Shown: positions 1 to 11,900 of the stretch, piece by piece | Layout of the letters: every line of letters begins with the position of its first letter | Numbering within the stretch: position 1 is the first letter of the stretch | Assembly (NCBI GenBank): GCA_947685225.1 | Contig: CANTUV010000007.1 | Span: 18,372,501 to 18,436,500 of the forward strand | DNA length: 64,000 nucleotides | Source of the DNA: Garcia nutans | Lineage: Eukaryota > Streptophyta > Magnoliopsida > Malpighiales > Euphorbiaceae | Reading direction: 5' to 3' | Made by a program: the position numbers and the translations under genes | The notes under the pieces: generated by a model | Seen by the model: only the letters and a program-made list of their open reading frames with translations | The model's database searches: none | What the model was told of the DNA's origin: nothing

Positions 1-1813
1 ACACAACTCACACTTTTCACTTGCCCATTGGAGAGATGACAATTGGTCCGGTTGATTTTACTGGTATAACCGACCTTCGATATGATGGTGTCCCGGTTCT
101 TCTAACCAATGATATTTTAACATTTAAAGAAATTCAGAAATTAATTGGTATGGAACCATCATATAAAGGGCCTTTTAAGATAAAAATTGAACCGATTCAT
201 AGCTGTTGGATGAACTACGAAGGATGGGTTCACAGAGACACGGCCCAACAGTATGCTCGAGGATTTTTATTATATTTGCTTGGGTCGACCATCCTAGGCA
301 GCACTGAATCCTCCATCCACTTGTCAGTGTTGAAGGCCCTTTCTTATTTCAGAATGGTACCATCTTCTGGCTGGGGTGAAGCTGGTCTCGCCTATCTTTA
401 CCATGGTCTTGATAAACTTTGCCGAAAAAAGAAGTCTTTTGTCGGCTTGATGGCTGTTGTCGAGGTATTCTTCTTCTACCAATGTCAATTCCATTCTTTT
501 CTTGCATGAATTTGATCTTTACTATTATTGTAGGCATGGGCATATGAGCATAACCTTGTGAGGGTACCCGATATTTCTCGAGAGAGAATCGAGTATCCGA
601 GATTAAATTTCTAATTGTCCGATCGTGTGGACGTTCTCGGCTCTCATCATGTGCATACTCACCGCTTTGTGTTGAGCCGCTTAACCTGGGACCAGGTAAA
701 ATAGCATTAGTATACTTTAAAATTTATGTGAAAGTTTATTTACCTTATGTCATTTTGCAGGTGACTTTGGCCTGGTGGAACTCAGAAGAGCGGACAAACT
801 GGTCTCCCTTCATGAGGGCTGCGCTATCTTTCCAATATTCTCGCCGAGTCATCGCCGGCCCAGTGTCTAGTGGCTGGTTTCTCAGAGAGAGAGTTTATGA
901 GTGGCTTCTCAGTCCAGAGAAGCGGAGGATTTCGATGCCTTGCCCAAAATATACTTTAAATATTATATCAATACCAGAGGATGCATGGTGGTTGGCTCGG
1001 TACGGTTATGGTATTGAAGGATTTCTCTATCCACCGAGTGCATCTTATGCCCACTTTATTCAAAGAAGGCTCTTGAACTTTGATGTATCTCCTGTTGGTG
1101 TATGGGAGATTCTCGAGGAAAATGAGGGCAGAGATGAAGAGGAACATCACGGAGATGCAGAAGAGTTTGTTCCACATCTCGGGGCTAGTACTTCTCACGT
1201 AAAACTTTTACCATTTTTCATTTACCACCCCTACTTTCTTTTTTTGATTCTTTAATGATTGTTGCAGGCTGTTGCCTCATTTGATCATGAGGCTGGACCT
1301 TCTTTTACTGCCCCTTCGTTTTCTCATTTTAGCCCGCTAGATATGCCATCTCATCCGCAGGGTATTGATATGAATTACCTGGTGAGTTTTCTTATTTCAT
1401 GGTAATTTATGCTATATGTATGCATGATTATGTATGCTCTTACCTTTTTTCTTTTTGGCTCACAGCGGATGCTTGAAGAACAAAATAGGAAACTTCAAGA
1501 AGAGTTGGCTGGAAGTCGTCAACAGGCTTCTCATTTTGAAAATTTGTATCATCAATCAGAACAAAATTTCTGAGACTTTCGATTTCAGAGGATGAGGGAT
1601 CCTGGCGCTTCTTCATCAAGAGGCCCCCAGACTGATGACCATGAGATCCTTTCGTCTACCTCTGATGAGGACCATGACAGATCAGAACTCCAAGGTAATA
1701 GGGATTTTAGTGTTCCTGCTTCGGGTGATCCCGGGATGAGTAATTTTCCCCCTCCTCCAACAGGCAATGACTTTTTCAGGGCTTTATTTGATGGCCTACC
1801 ACCACCCTCTTAG
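1..1813 (+). pseudogene. plant mobile domain (PMD) gene, 5' end outside window, degraded
   Basis: The reading frame is open at base 1. It starts in the PMD signature HTFHLPIGEMTI, followed by a region with GVPV and a Trp-rich stretch. PMD proteins (MAIN/MAIL type, also carried by MULE and Ty3/gypsy elements) have no proven enzymatic role. I can place GT-AG exons at 1-464, 534-695, 761-1198, 1268-1381 and 1466-1813; the joins TWDQ/VTLAWW and VVE/AWAYEH read in frame. The third exon has the WARYGYG and FIQRRLL segments. The last exon is coiled-coil-like (RMLEEQNRKLQEEL), then acidic and Pro-rich. A TAA plus frameshift at about 612 and a TGA at 1571 break it. It lies on the strand opposite to the Tat pol genes to its right, as antisense PMD genes do in some gypsy elements. 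Membership in that element is inferred, since its 3' LTR is not in view. Confidence 0.72.
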
Positions 1814-2229
1814 TGATGTATAAATATTGTATCAATTGTATAAACATTGTATAATAAGCATAAGAATACATAGTTTCTGCCTTTACTGTAACTTTTTTTT
1901 TACTGCGCCACAATTATTATACTACTTTTACTTTTTACTTTTTTTAAAATTTAATCACATCATAAACAGTGCATCACAATTTCCTTTTCACAGCCGCATC
2001 ACTTTTCTAAAACCAAAATGCAACACGGTAAAGGATTTTGTTGCCAATTCCTTTCCTTATGCCATACGGTCTCACCCTTTCCCATCACCTTTTCCTTATC
2101 AATTTTGGAAAGGCTTATTTCTTCTATATAAATCACCTTTTATGCCTAATTTGATACAGAAGCCAAAATACTTTCCATTTCAACATAAAAACTCCTTTAA
2201 CAATTTTAATTTTTCTTCATTCATCAACC
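1814..2229. other. AT-rich spacer between the two plus-strand genes
   Basis: Short poly-T and AT-rich noncoding sequence. I see no repeat, terminal motif or conserved coding frame. It probably holds the 3' flank of the PMD gene and the promoter of the next gene. Confidence 0.4.
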
Positions 2230-3523
2230 ATGACTGAACATCATTTAAAGAAGATAAAAATTCTATTTAAGAATATGGATGCCATTCACTGGAAGCAAAT
2301 TTCGTGGTTCAAGCTTGATGTTTTAAAATATTTTCAAAATGTTAAATTGGACCACTCCTTCTTACATGCCATGTCTTCCTTTTGGAACATGGATTCTAGG
2401 GCATTTAAAATTAATGGCTTTGAAATATGTCCCTTGATTGAAGAATTTGAGGCCATCCTTGGATATCCAAATAATCAACAAATGGCATTACCTACATTGA
2501 TTTCCAAGACTCAATAGAAGATGCATATGTTATTTCAAATTCCAAAATCCGAAGTTCTTCGGTTGATGAGAGGTGAAAAAATTCTACTTGCTCCCTTGAT
2601 TATTTTTGTCTCTCTCATTTGGCTCCTACTAAGGCATGGGGACGCATGCTCTATCTTTGCTTGCTTGGCCAATTCTTGCTTGTCTCTTCCGACGGCAATA
2701 TTGATCCATGGGTATTGGATATTATGGACGAAATGGAAGGAGGCTTATCGCTGATACCTGTGATCTTAGCCGAGACTTTAGTTGGATTAGACTGACTTAA
2801 ATCAGGATTGTCAAAGAGACTGACTGAGAGTCCGTTGCTGCTTCAGGTAATTACCTAAATTGCCCTTTTGGGTTTTCAATTTAGGTTTTCTTTTTTTCTT
2901 TTTTTTATTGCTCTAATTTTTGCCTAGTCCGCCCGTATGGGTTTTCGGAACTAGCGAGCTATCCTAATTTCTGCCTAAGCTGCCCTTGCGGGTTTTCAAC
3001 TTAGCAGACTTTTTTTTTAATTCATTGCTCTAATTTTTACCTAGTCCGCCCATGTGGGTTTTCGAAACTAGCGAGCTGTCCTAATTTTTACCTAAGCTGC
3101 CCTTGCGGGTTTTCAACTTAGCGGACTTTTTTTAATTTAGTTCTTTCTTCACATATTTGGCTTCAGGAGCGCCTTTGTTTGCTTGATACTCCATCCATGG
3201 ATTTTGCCAGATATCTACCACGTCATCATTCTACTAGGAAACTACTCCATCCTGCTTCTTCACATGTTGACTGGGTTGACTGGATCCACTCACGCACTGA
3301 AGTTAATATCCGTTGGTTGGTACCTTGGTGGAAGATTTATCGTATCACCATGCGGACATAATTGATGTATGTTCCCCTTGCTGCTCTTCGTCAAGGTACA
3401 TGCTATGATCCTCGCCGACTTGGCCGTCAGTACGGAGCTGAGCCTCGTGATTCTGACTTTACTCCTGATTTAGACATGCCTTGTTTGACTAAAGCCTACT
3501 TGGATCGGCTGAGGCAAAGCTGA
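2230..3523 (+). pseudogene. DUF7745-like antisense ORF of the Tat element, degraded
   Basis: From ATG 2230 the protein runs through FLHAMSSFWNMDSRAF, CPLIEEFEAILGYP and, after a frame change near 2615, GQFLLVSSDGNIDPW and VILAETLVGLD. A GT-AG intron (2847-3166) joins ESPLLLQ to ERLCLLDTPSMD, and the end has WLVPWW and YVPLAALRQG before TGA 3521. This order resembles the DUF7745 proteins that legume annotations place beside gypsy pol genes; their function is unknown. Breaks: TAG at 2515, the frameshift at about 2615, TGA at about 2791 and TAA at 3360. It runs antisense to pol and starts about 430 bp from the end of the other gene. The family name comes from remembered motifs, so it should be checked with a profile search. 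Confidence 0.6.
2860..3150. repeat. tandem repeats with short inverted arms, inside the intron of the DUF7745-like gene
   Basis: Two units of about 115-120 bp. Each holds a GCCTAGTCCGCCC...GGGTTTTCG-AACTAG half and a GCCTAAGCTGCCC...GGGTTTTCAACTTAG half, separated by T-rich runs. Each half is a small imperfect hairpin (CTAAG...CTTAG) with a GGGTTTT core. Related halves recur at 3780-3930. Confidence 0.7.
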
Positions 3524-3948
3524 CATGCACATTATATTTAGCGACTGCCATAGATTTTACATTTGTTAATTCAGAAAGTGTATTGTTAGGATGAAAAATA
3601 ATAAAAGATGCTTCTTTTCCATTTAAAATTTGTCATCACCTTTTGCTATTATGTTTATTTATTTCATCCATATCTGGTCAAATACTTATAACCGTGCACA
3701 TAGAACAATTTTAACATTAATTATGTTTTATTAAATTAGGGAACAACCAAACATAAAGCCAGGGTACACAAGATCACTCATGTTGCCAACTAGCCCTTTT
3801 GGGTTTTCTAATTGACAATTTTCTCTCATTTAGCCCTAATTGTTGCCTAGCCCGCCCTTTCGAGTTTTCAAAACTAGTAGAGTGCTCTAACTTTTGCCTA
3901 GGCCTCCCTTTTTGGGTTTTCAACCTAGTGAGCTCTCTTTTTTTTATA
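3524..3948. repeat. 3' noncoding region of the Tat pol with more hairpin repeat halves
   Basis: AT-rich sequence to about 3775, then three to four divergent copies of the same CTAG...CCC-TTT-GGGTTTTC...CTAG unit seen at 2860-3150. It lies between the end of pol (minus) and the end of the antisense gene (plus). In plant gypsy elements this untranslated region often carries tandem repeats. Confidence 0.55.
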
Positions 3949-5062
3949 TCATACATAAAACTTTTTCAACCTGTCAATATTTACCGGCTCACTAAACTCG
4001 TTCCCATCCATGTCTGATAACTTCACCGCACCTTTGTTCATGACTTGTTTCACAACATATGACCCAGCTAGGCCTGAACTTCCCTCTTGGATCAGATACA
4101 TTAGGCTTACATTGCTTCAACACCAAATCCTCGACTATGAGTTTTCTGATTTTAACCCTTCTATTGTAGGCCCAAGCTATCTTCTTTTGATACAGTTGGT
4201 GATGATACAGTGCTTTTAACCTTCTCTCTTCTAGTAAAGCTAATTGTGTGTATCTGCTCGCTACCCATTCCATTTCAGGCAATTCAGCTTCCAAGACTAC
4301 TCTCAATGACTTGATCTCAATTTCAATTGTCAACACTGCTTCCATCCCGTAAACCAAAGAGAACGGTGTCATTCTAGTAGGCATTCGCACACTTGTCCTA
4401 TATCCCCATAAAGCAAAGGGAAGCATCTCTGACTAATCCCTGTAAGTCTTGGTCATCTTGGACAGAATTTGCTTAATTGTTTTGTTTGTTACTTCTACTG
4501 CACCATTAGCCTTTGGTCTATAAGGAGAGGATCTATGATGATGGATTCGGTACTTTGAGAATAAATCCTTAACTGCTTCTTGAAATTGTACCCCATTGTC
4601 TGATATCACATTGTGCGGGACCCTGTTTCTGCAGATGAGGTTCTTTTCAATAAATCTATCCATTTGGCTTCCACCTAGTTTGTTGAAGGATTTGGCTTCG
4701 ACGCATTTTGAAAAATAATCTACTGCCACCACAATGAAATGGTGACTGTTTGAAGCTGTCGAATGTATATCTCCTATAATGTCGATACCCCAGGTGGCAA
4801 AGGGCCAGGGCGAAGACATAGAATGTAATTCCTGAGGAGGCATGTGATTCAAGTTACCATACATCTGACATTGTTGGCACTTCTTTACAAACTCAATACA
4901 ATCTCTCTCCATGGTCAACCAGTAGTAACCTTGCCGAATAATCTTCATAACTAGGGCCAAACCACTCATGTGCGGACCACAACTTCCCTCATGTATTTCT
5001 GATATGATACGCACCACTTCAGGCTTTCTTAAACATCTTAAATGCACCCCATCAGGCCATCT
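3949..5062 (-). pseudogene. Tat/Ogre-type integrase
   Basis: Minus-strand frame, same as the upstream RNase H domains. It shows a zinc-binding region (HMSG...CQQCQ), the core GIDIIG (first Asp), ISDNG (second Asp) and AVEVTNK (Glu), then LPFALWGYRTS, YGMEAVL and DPRGKFRPSW, which are typical of Tat elements. After a frameshift near 4030 the end reads NIDRLKKFYV with TGA at 3949. A TGA separates it from the preceding domain, and a TAG near 4434 stands where Trp is usual (before LPFALWGYR). The catalytic triad is intact, but the stops make it non-functional. The 3' LTR should lie beyond the left window edge. Confidence 0.88.
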
Positions 5063-5668
5063 TCAGTATAACTCCCCATGGAATGTGATGTATTGCAAAG
5101 ACCACCGCCTTATGGCTCTTCTCTCTTTCTTTGTTGCCCCTGGCGGGTATTCTTTTTTCCCCAAAAATTGCCTTATAGTATCATACCATGCATTATGGTC
5201 TGTATCAATTTCCATGATTGTCTCATATTCATAGCAAGGAGTTGATGAACTGGTCAAGATCAGAGGCTTAAGAAATAAGCTGACAGGGTTTTCCCATACC
5301 GAAGCCAATGTGGCCAAGGCATCAGCCATCTAATTTTCTTCTCTTGATAGGTGTATAAACCTACACTCCTTAAAGTTCTTCTTCATCATGGTCAGGTAAT
5401 GGTGGTATGGCTTTAATTTTTCCTCTTTCAACTCCCACTCTCCATTTACTTGGGATACTACTAGCAATGAATCGCCAAAAAGTTCCACCTTATCCACCTT
5501 CATAATCATTAGGGTTTCCAAACCAAAAATACAAGCTTCGTACTCCACCATATTATTGGTTGCCCTAAATTTTAACTTTTTGGCTAAAGAGATAAGTTCC
5601 CCTTCGGGCAATTTTAGTATAACTCCCAAACCTGCTCCTTTCCTGTTTACTGCTCCATCAAAATACAT
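5063..5668 (-). pseudogene. second (archaeal-type) RNase H domain of the Tat pol
   Basis: Starts MYFDGAVNRKGAGLGV, with NNMVEYEACIFGLE and FGDSLLVVSQVNGEW, i.e. the Asp, Glu and Asp of an RNase HI fold. An additional RNase H just before integrase is a hallmark of the Tat lineage (Ogre, Retand and relatives). It continues after a TAG (5329-5331, probably from CAG) into MADALATLAS, the usual link to integrase. It shares the frame of the domains on both sides, so pol was once a single reading frame here. Confidence 0.88.
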
Positions 5669-6246
5669 TTTTCACCCTTGTACTTTAATTGCTTCTAAAT
5701 GTTCATCTAGAAATTCCAAGATTACCTCTTCGCTTTCTGGTAATGGTTGCTGGGCCAGGAATTCTGCCACCGCTCTACCTTTGATTGTTTTCTTGGTTAC
5801 ATACTCAATCTCAAATTCTTCTAATATTATCAACCATCGACCATATTTCCCAATCAAAGAGGGTGTCTCCCTTAAGTACTTCATTGGATCCAACCTGGAA
5901 ATTGCTTGCACACTATACGATTGAAAGTAGTGCTGCAACTTCTTAGAAGACAAAACCACGACTATACAAGTCTTTTCAATGATACTATACTTAATTTCAT
6001 AAGGTAGGAGCTTTCTACTCAAATAGTAAACTGCATGCTCAATCCCTGACTCATCTGCATGGGCTAGCATGGCTCCTATCGACTCTTCTTCTACTGCTAA
6101 GTATAGTAATAGAGGTTTGCCGGGTTTAGGTGGTTTTAAAACAGGTGGATTCAACAAGTACTCTTTTATTCGCTCAAAGGCCTTTTGACATTCTTCATTC
6201 CATATGACTGGATGATTCTTTTTATGCAGTTTGAATATAGTCTCAC
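5669..6246 (-). pseudogene. first RNase H domain and RT connection of the Tat pol (left of the Tekay insertion)
   Basis: Contains PPKPGKPLLLYLAVEEESIG, HAVYYLSRKLLPYE and an RNase H-like core ending in a TGA (5672). This is the retroviral-type RNase H of the Tat pol. The coding stretch continues that at 16517-17260: the Tekay element entered between them and duplicated CTCAC (6242-6246 and 16517-16521). Confidence 0.85.
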
Positions 6247-8949
6247 TGTAACACCCCTTCCCGACCTACGTGTGTAAGCTGAGTAGAGGCGCCACCCTAT
6301 CCTAATGTTGCTACCACTTTTACTTAGTCAAATTTTTGTTCCGATTTTTATAGAAATTTTGCCATAGTTTTGCCTAAAAATTCAATCCCAAGTGTCGACA
6401 AAACTGGTTTTTTTCTAATTTTTGAAAACATTTTTACACAAACCAATGCAAACAAAATCATTCTCAGTACACTTCCAATAAATCCCCCTTATAACCTCAA
6501 CTACAACCTGCAAAAAGGATTTACACTTCTAGTACAAAATAAAGTAAAGGTTTATTATGAAATACAGCAGATAAAATCTTTGTTCACTATGTAACGGAAA
6601 GTAACAATATTTACAAATTCATATACATCAAAACTCAAGTTTTACAACACATAAAATTTATACATGTTTGGCAGTCAGTCTTCGATCTTAAAGCCCACTA
6701 TTCAATCTTCAAAATCTAGGCTCGACTCGGCCTAGAGGAACTCTCTGGTTCTTCCTTGTCACCTGCGCGAAGAATCACATTCGCGCTAAGCCAACGGCTT
6801 AGTAAGATAAAACATGCTAATGGTATGCTTTAATGTAATGCAATGCCACATTCAACATTAATCAATCATACTCAATAACCAACATCTCATTTCATTAACT
6901 CATAACATTATTTAGGACATTCATATAACCCTGACACCTATGGGCCCAACAAGTATTTAATATGATATTCAGAGTTCAGAGTTACTGCTTTGGTTCATAG
7001 TCACAATAATCACGCCCGTAGGCAATGTATATACATGTATCTCTATCCATGGATAGTGTAACAGACCCAGTCTCTTGGATCATCAACTCAACACATATGA
7101 GGAGATCCTCAACCCGGCAAGACTGTTACAAATCATATATCTCATAGTGTAACAGACCCAGTCTCTTGGATCATCAACTCAACACATATGAGGAGATCCT
7201 CAACCCGGCAAGACTGTTACCTTTTATCATTTCTTAGGCATGCCACCCAAATCCAGAACTCTGAAACTGAATAACATATTAAACAAATAATTCATTTCCA
7301 TTCTCAATTCTCATCACATTTAGGCAAACATGCCTTCTTTCTTTCAATTACATCATCTTAGCCAATAACAATGGCTTCACATTTCATTTCACAATATAAC
7401 ATCTCATTATTCAAGTATATATATATATATATCTCATCCATGATCACATTATATCTCACATAGCATCATTCATAAATATTAACATTTCATTCCACATTAC
7501 TCATGAAACACATTACCATTCACAATGCACAACATAACATTGTTCAATCTCAACAATGCAATTAGGGCAAAGAACAATTGATTATAACATTCATTGATTC
7601 AAGTGTGTTTAAAGTGTTTAGGGTTAGGTTTAAGGACCAACCTACCTTTGGAGAACCAAAGCAATGCAAGAAGAACAAAGAATTAAAACCCTAACCATAA
7701 ATAGTACATTCTGGTTTTAAACTCCATTTTATCCTTATTTTGAAAAATTGTATAAAATAATCTACTTGACTAAAAATTCTAAAATTTTTACAGAATTTAG
7801 TTTTGTATCTTAAAATCATCCCTTTAAAATTTCAGATCAAACTGAACACAAAATCTTGGTCAAATAGTTCACCTAACCAGACTGCCCCAATTGCCCTGCA
7901 TCCTGGCAGCAGTTCTGAACTTTGTGAATTCCATAAATCAAATTCAATCAATGTGATTCCAAATTATTTTTCTCAAATACTAGACTCACTAAGCAACAAC
8001 ATATCCAAAATTCAATTGAATATGATTTTTCTACATTTTATTAAAAATCACGAAATATAGCTGTCCCAGTTAAGGTACCTGCTGGAACAGGTCTAATGAA
8101 AATAATTTTTCTAAACTCATAACCATTCCAAAATCGAATCAACATATTTTTCAGTCATTCTAGACTCATAGAGGCACAACATATCAAAAATTTACTTCAA
8201 GAACATTTTTCTATAATTAATTAAAAATCATACAAATCACAGCCTTTACTAATTGTAAAACAGAAACAATTTCACTAAACACAACTCTTACTCAACACAA
8301 TCACTTCCAACACCTTCACCAACTCAACTTCTCATCATCAAACCAACAAACCCTAATTCCTTTCTCACACCACTTCAAAAGAATTGAAGAAATTAAAGAA
8401 AAGATCTTACCTCAAATGAAGAAATCCACAAATCTTTAACCAAAACCCTTGTTTCTTTCTTCAAAATGCTTCAAACCTCAAGATCACCTCTCTTTCTCTC
8501 TTTGTCTATGGAGAATCCGGCCACTTCAAGAAAGAAAGAAGAAAATGCACAAGTCAAACACCTTTTCTTCTTTTAATCTCCACCATGCATCTTACAAGGA
8601 AAATTACCAAAACACCCTTAACCATATAACTAACTCTTTGTCTCATATAAGCCCTTTATAGTAATTTCATTAACAACCAAAAATATCTTCTTCCACTTAA
8701 CCATCACCTTGACTCTTCATTTGACCAATGTATATGTTAATTATATCATCATATAAACAACATATACATTTGTCTCTAAACCCTAAATTTCTTCTCCAAA
8801 ACACATATACATATACATTCTCTTCCCATTTCTTTTCTCTTACAATTTAACACATATATGCACAAACATTCACTTCCCAATATATATATCAACAACCACA
8901 ATAACAACAACATACTCAAAACTTCTAGGGCATAAATGAGGATATTACA
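6247..8949 (-). repeat. 3' LTR of the Tekay element
   Basis: Plus-strand ends TGTAACACCCCTTCC and GAGGATATTACA. Apparently identical to 13814-16516. It holds a 77-bp duplication, an AT microsatellite near 7420 and a few AAACCCTAA telobox motifs. Short ORFs inside occur in both LTRs and have no family likeness. Confidence 0.96.
7053..7220. repeat. tandem duplication inside the 3' LTR, period 91 bp
   Basis: A 77-bp unit beginning ATAGTGTAACAGACCC and ending GCAAGACTGTTAC occurs at 7053-7129 and 7144-7220. Within each unit, GTAACAG and CTGTTAC form inverted arms. The same pair is at 14620-14787. Confidence 0.95.
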
Positions 8950-8950
8950 A

Positions 8951-8962
8951 TTCTCCCCCTCT
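8951..8962 (-). other. polypurine tract of the Tekay element
   Basis: On the minus strand AGAGGGGGAGAA ends one base before the 3' LTR, 34 bp after the gag-pol stop. This is the expected place for plus-strand DNA priming. Confidence 0.85.
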
Positions 8963-8996
8963 AAAAAGAAAATTTCGTCCTCGAAATTACCTGATA

Positions 8997-11900
8997 TCAA
9001 AGCTGAAACAATTGCGGATACTGCTCTCGCATGGTATGCTCACTTTCCCAAGTCGCTTCTTCTTTTGCATGATTCTTCCAAAGAATCTTCACCAATGGCA
9101 CTCTCTTGTTCCTTAACTCTTTCACTTCTCGTGCCAAGATAGCAACTGGTTCCTCTTCAAATGTCAAATCTGGGCTCACTTCAATAGACTCAAATGGCAA
9201 CACATGAGATGGATCCGACCTATATCTCCTCAACATAGAAACATGGAATACATTATGAATACGATCCAACTCAGGTGGCAAAGCAAGTCGATACGCCACT
9301 GGCCCAACTCTTTCTAACACTTCATACGGCCCAATGAAACGAGGACTCAATTTTCCTTTCCGACCGAACCTCAAAATTTTCTTCCAAGGAGACACTTTCA
9401 GAAATACCTTATCTCCAACATCAAACTCTATATCTCTCCTTTTTAGATCTGCATAAGACTTCTGTCGGTCTGAAGCTGCTTTTAACCTGCCTCGAATCAA
9501 CTTTACTTTATCTTCAGTTTCTTGAATCAAATCAGGACCAACCAACTTATTATCTCCAAGCTCATTCCAACAAAGAGGTGTCCTACACCGTCTGCCATAC
9601 AATGCTTCAAACGGTGCCATACCAATGCTGGATTGGTGACTGTTGTTGTAAGCAAACTCCACAAGAGGTAAAAACCTATCCCAACTTCCAGAGAAATCGA
9701 TGACACAGCTTCTCAACATGTCCTCAATAATCTGTATCACCCTCTCTGACTGTCCATCCGTCTGTGGATGAAAAGCAGTGCTGAAGTGCAGTCGAGAACC
9801 TAAAGCACTATGCAAACTCTTCCAAAATCTGGAAGTAAACCTGGGATCTCGATCAGACACTAAAGAAGTTGGAACACCATGCAGTTTCACAATCTCATGG
9901 ATATACAGCTCAGCCAATCTCTCCAAAGAGTAATCCATTCGAACCGGAAGGAAATGAGCTGTTTTAGTCAATCTATCCACAATCACCCATATAGCATCAT
10001 GCTTCTTTTGTGTCAATGGCAAACCAGACACAAAATCCATTGTCACTCTTTCCCACTTCCATTCTGGCACTGACAATGGTTGAAGCAACCCGGTTGGAAC
10101 TTGATGCTCTGCTTTAACCTTCTGACAAGTGAGACATTTCGATACAAACTCAGCAATGTCTCTCTTCAAACCAATCCACCAATAATGCTGTCTCAAATCA
10201 TGATACATCTTCGTATTACCCGGATGCATAGCAAACATTGACTGATGAGCTTCTTCTAAAATGACTCTTTTCAAATCAGCATCATCGGGTACACACAATC
10301 GGTTCTTAAACCAGAGACTCCCATCATCTTTCACAACAAAATCTCTAGTCTTCCCATTCTTGCAATCTGAAAAAATCTTCTGAATCTTCTTATCTGCCAA
10401 CTGAGCTTCTTTGATCTGATCTAACAAAATCGGCTTTAATTGCAACTGTGCCAATAATGCACCATCAACACAAGGTACAAAACTGGCATGCAATGCTCTC
10501 AACTCAACAAGCAACGAGAGCGAGTAAACAGTTAAACCAGCTAAAGACTTCCGACTCAAGGCATCAGCAACAACATTTGCTTTACCTGGATGATAGTCAA
10601 TCAAGCAGTCGTAGTCTTTAATCAATTCTAACCATCTCCTCTGACGAAGATTGAGTTCTTTCTGGACACCCAAATACTTCAAACTCTTGTGATCAGTGTA
10701 GATGAAACATTTCTCCCCAAACAGATAGTGGCGCCAAATCTTTAATGCAAACACAATGGCAGCCAATTCTAAATCATGGGTCGGATAGTTAAGCTCATGC
10801 GGTTTCAACTGTCGAGATGCATAAGCTATAACTTTCCCTTCCTGCATCAATACACACCCCAAACCTCTATGTGAAGCATCACTGTAGATCACATATGGTT
10901 TGCCTTCAACAGGTAAAGTAAGAACAGGCGCTTGAGTCAACAACTCTCTCAACTGCTCAAAACTAGCCTGACACTGATCTGTCCACACAAATCTCACTCC
11001 CTTTCGAAGTAATCTGGTGAGTGGAGTAGCTATCAAAGAAAACCCTTTCACAAACCGTCGGTAATAGCCTGCCAAACCCAGAAAACTTCTAATCTCTGTC
11101 ACAGACTTGGGTGGACTCCAATTTAAAATGGCTTCAACTTTGCTCGGATCAACTCTGATGCCTTCTGCAGAAACAATATGTCCGAGAAAAGCAACTTGAT
11201 CCAACCAGAACTCACACTTCGACAATTTGGCAAATAACTGATTCTCTCTCAAAATCTGCAACACAATCCGCAGATGCATATCATGCTCCTCTTCATTCCG
11301 CGAATACACCAGTATATCATCAATGAAGACCACTACAAACTGATCCAAATAGGGCCTAAACACCCTATTCATCAAATCCATAAAAGCTGCAGGTGCATTC
11401 GTTAGACCAAAAGGCATAACTAAAAACTCATAATGCCCATACCTGGTCCGAAAAGCAGTCTTAGGAACATCTTCACTTCTTACCCTCAGCTGATGGTACC
11501 CAGATCTCAAATCAATTTTGGAGAACACTGACGCTCCCTTCAACTGATCAAAGAGATCATCGATTCTAGGCAAAGGATATTTATTTTTAATAGTCACCTT
11601 GTTCAATTGCCTATAATCGATACACAACCTCATAGTACCATCTTTCTTCTTCACAAATAGCACAGGAGCTCCCCAAGGAGAAACACTGGGGCGAATGAAT
11701 CCTTTGTCCAACAACTCCTGTAATTGCACTTTCAACTCCCTCAATTCTGCTGGTGCCATTCTATAAGGAGTAATAGAGATAGGAGTGGTACCAGGCAACA
11801 ATTCAATACCGAACTCCACCTCTCTCTCAGGAGGCAACCCTGGCAACTCCTCTGGAAACACATCCGGGAACTCAGCAACTGTGGCAATGCTATCAATAGG

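Noticed and set aside
6370..8661. Short plus-strand ORFs of 74, 85 and 70 codons, repeated exactly at 13937-16228
   Set aside because: They lie inside the LTRs, and identity only reflects recent LTR duplication. No family likeness or coding signal.
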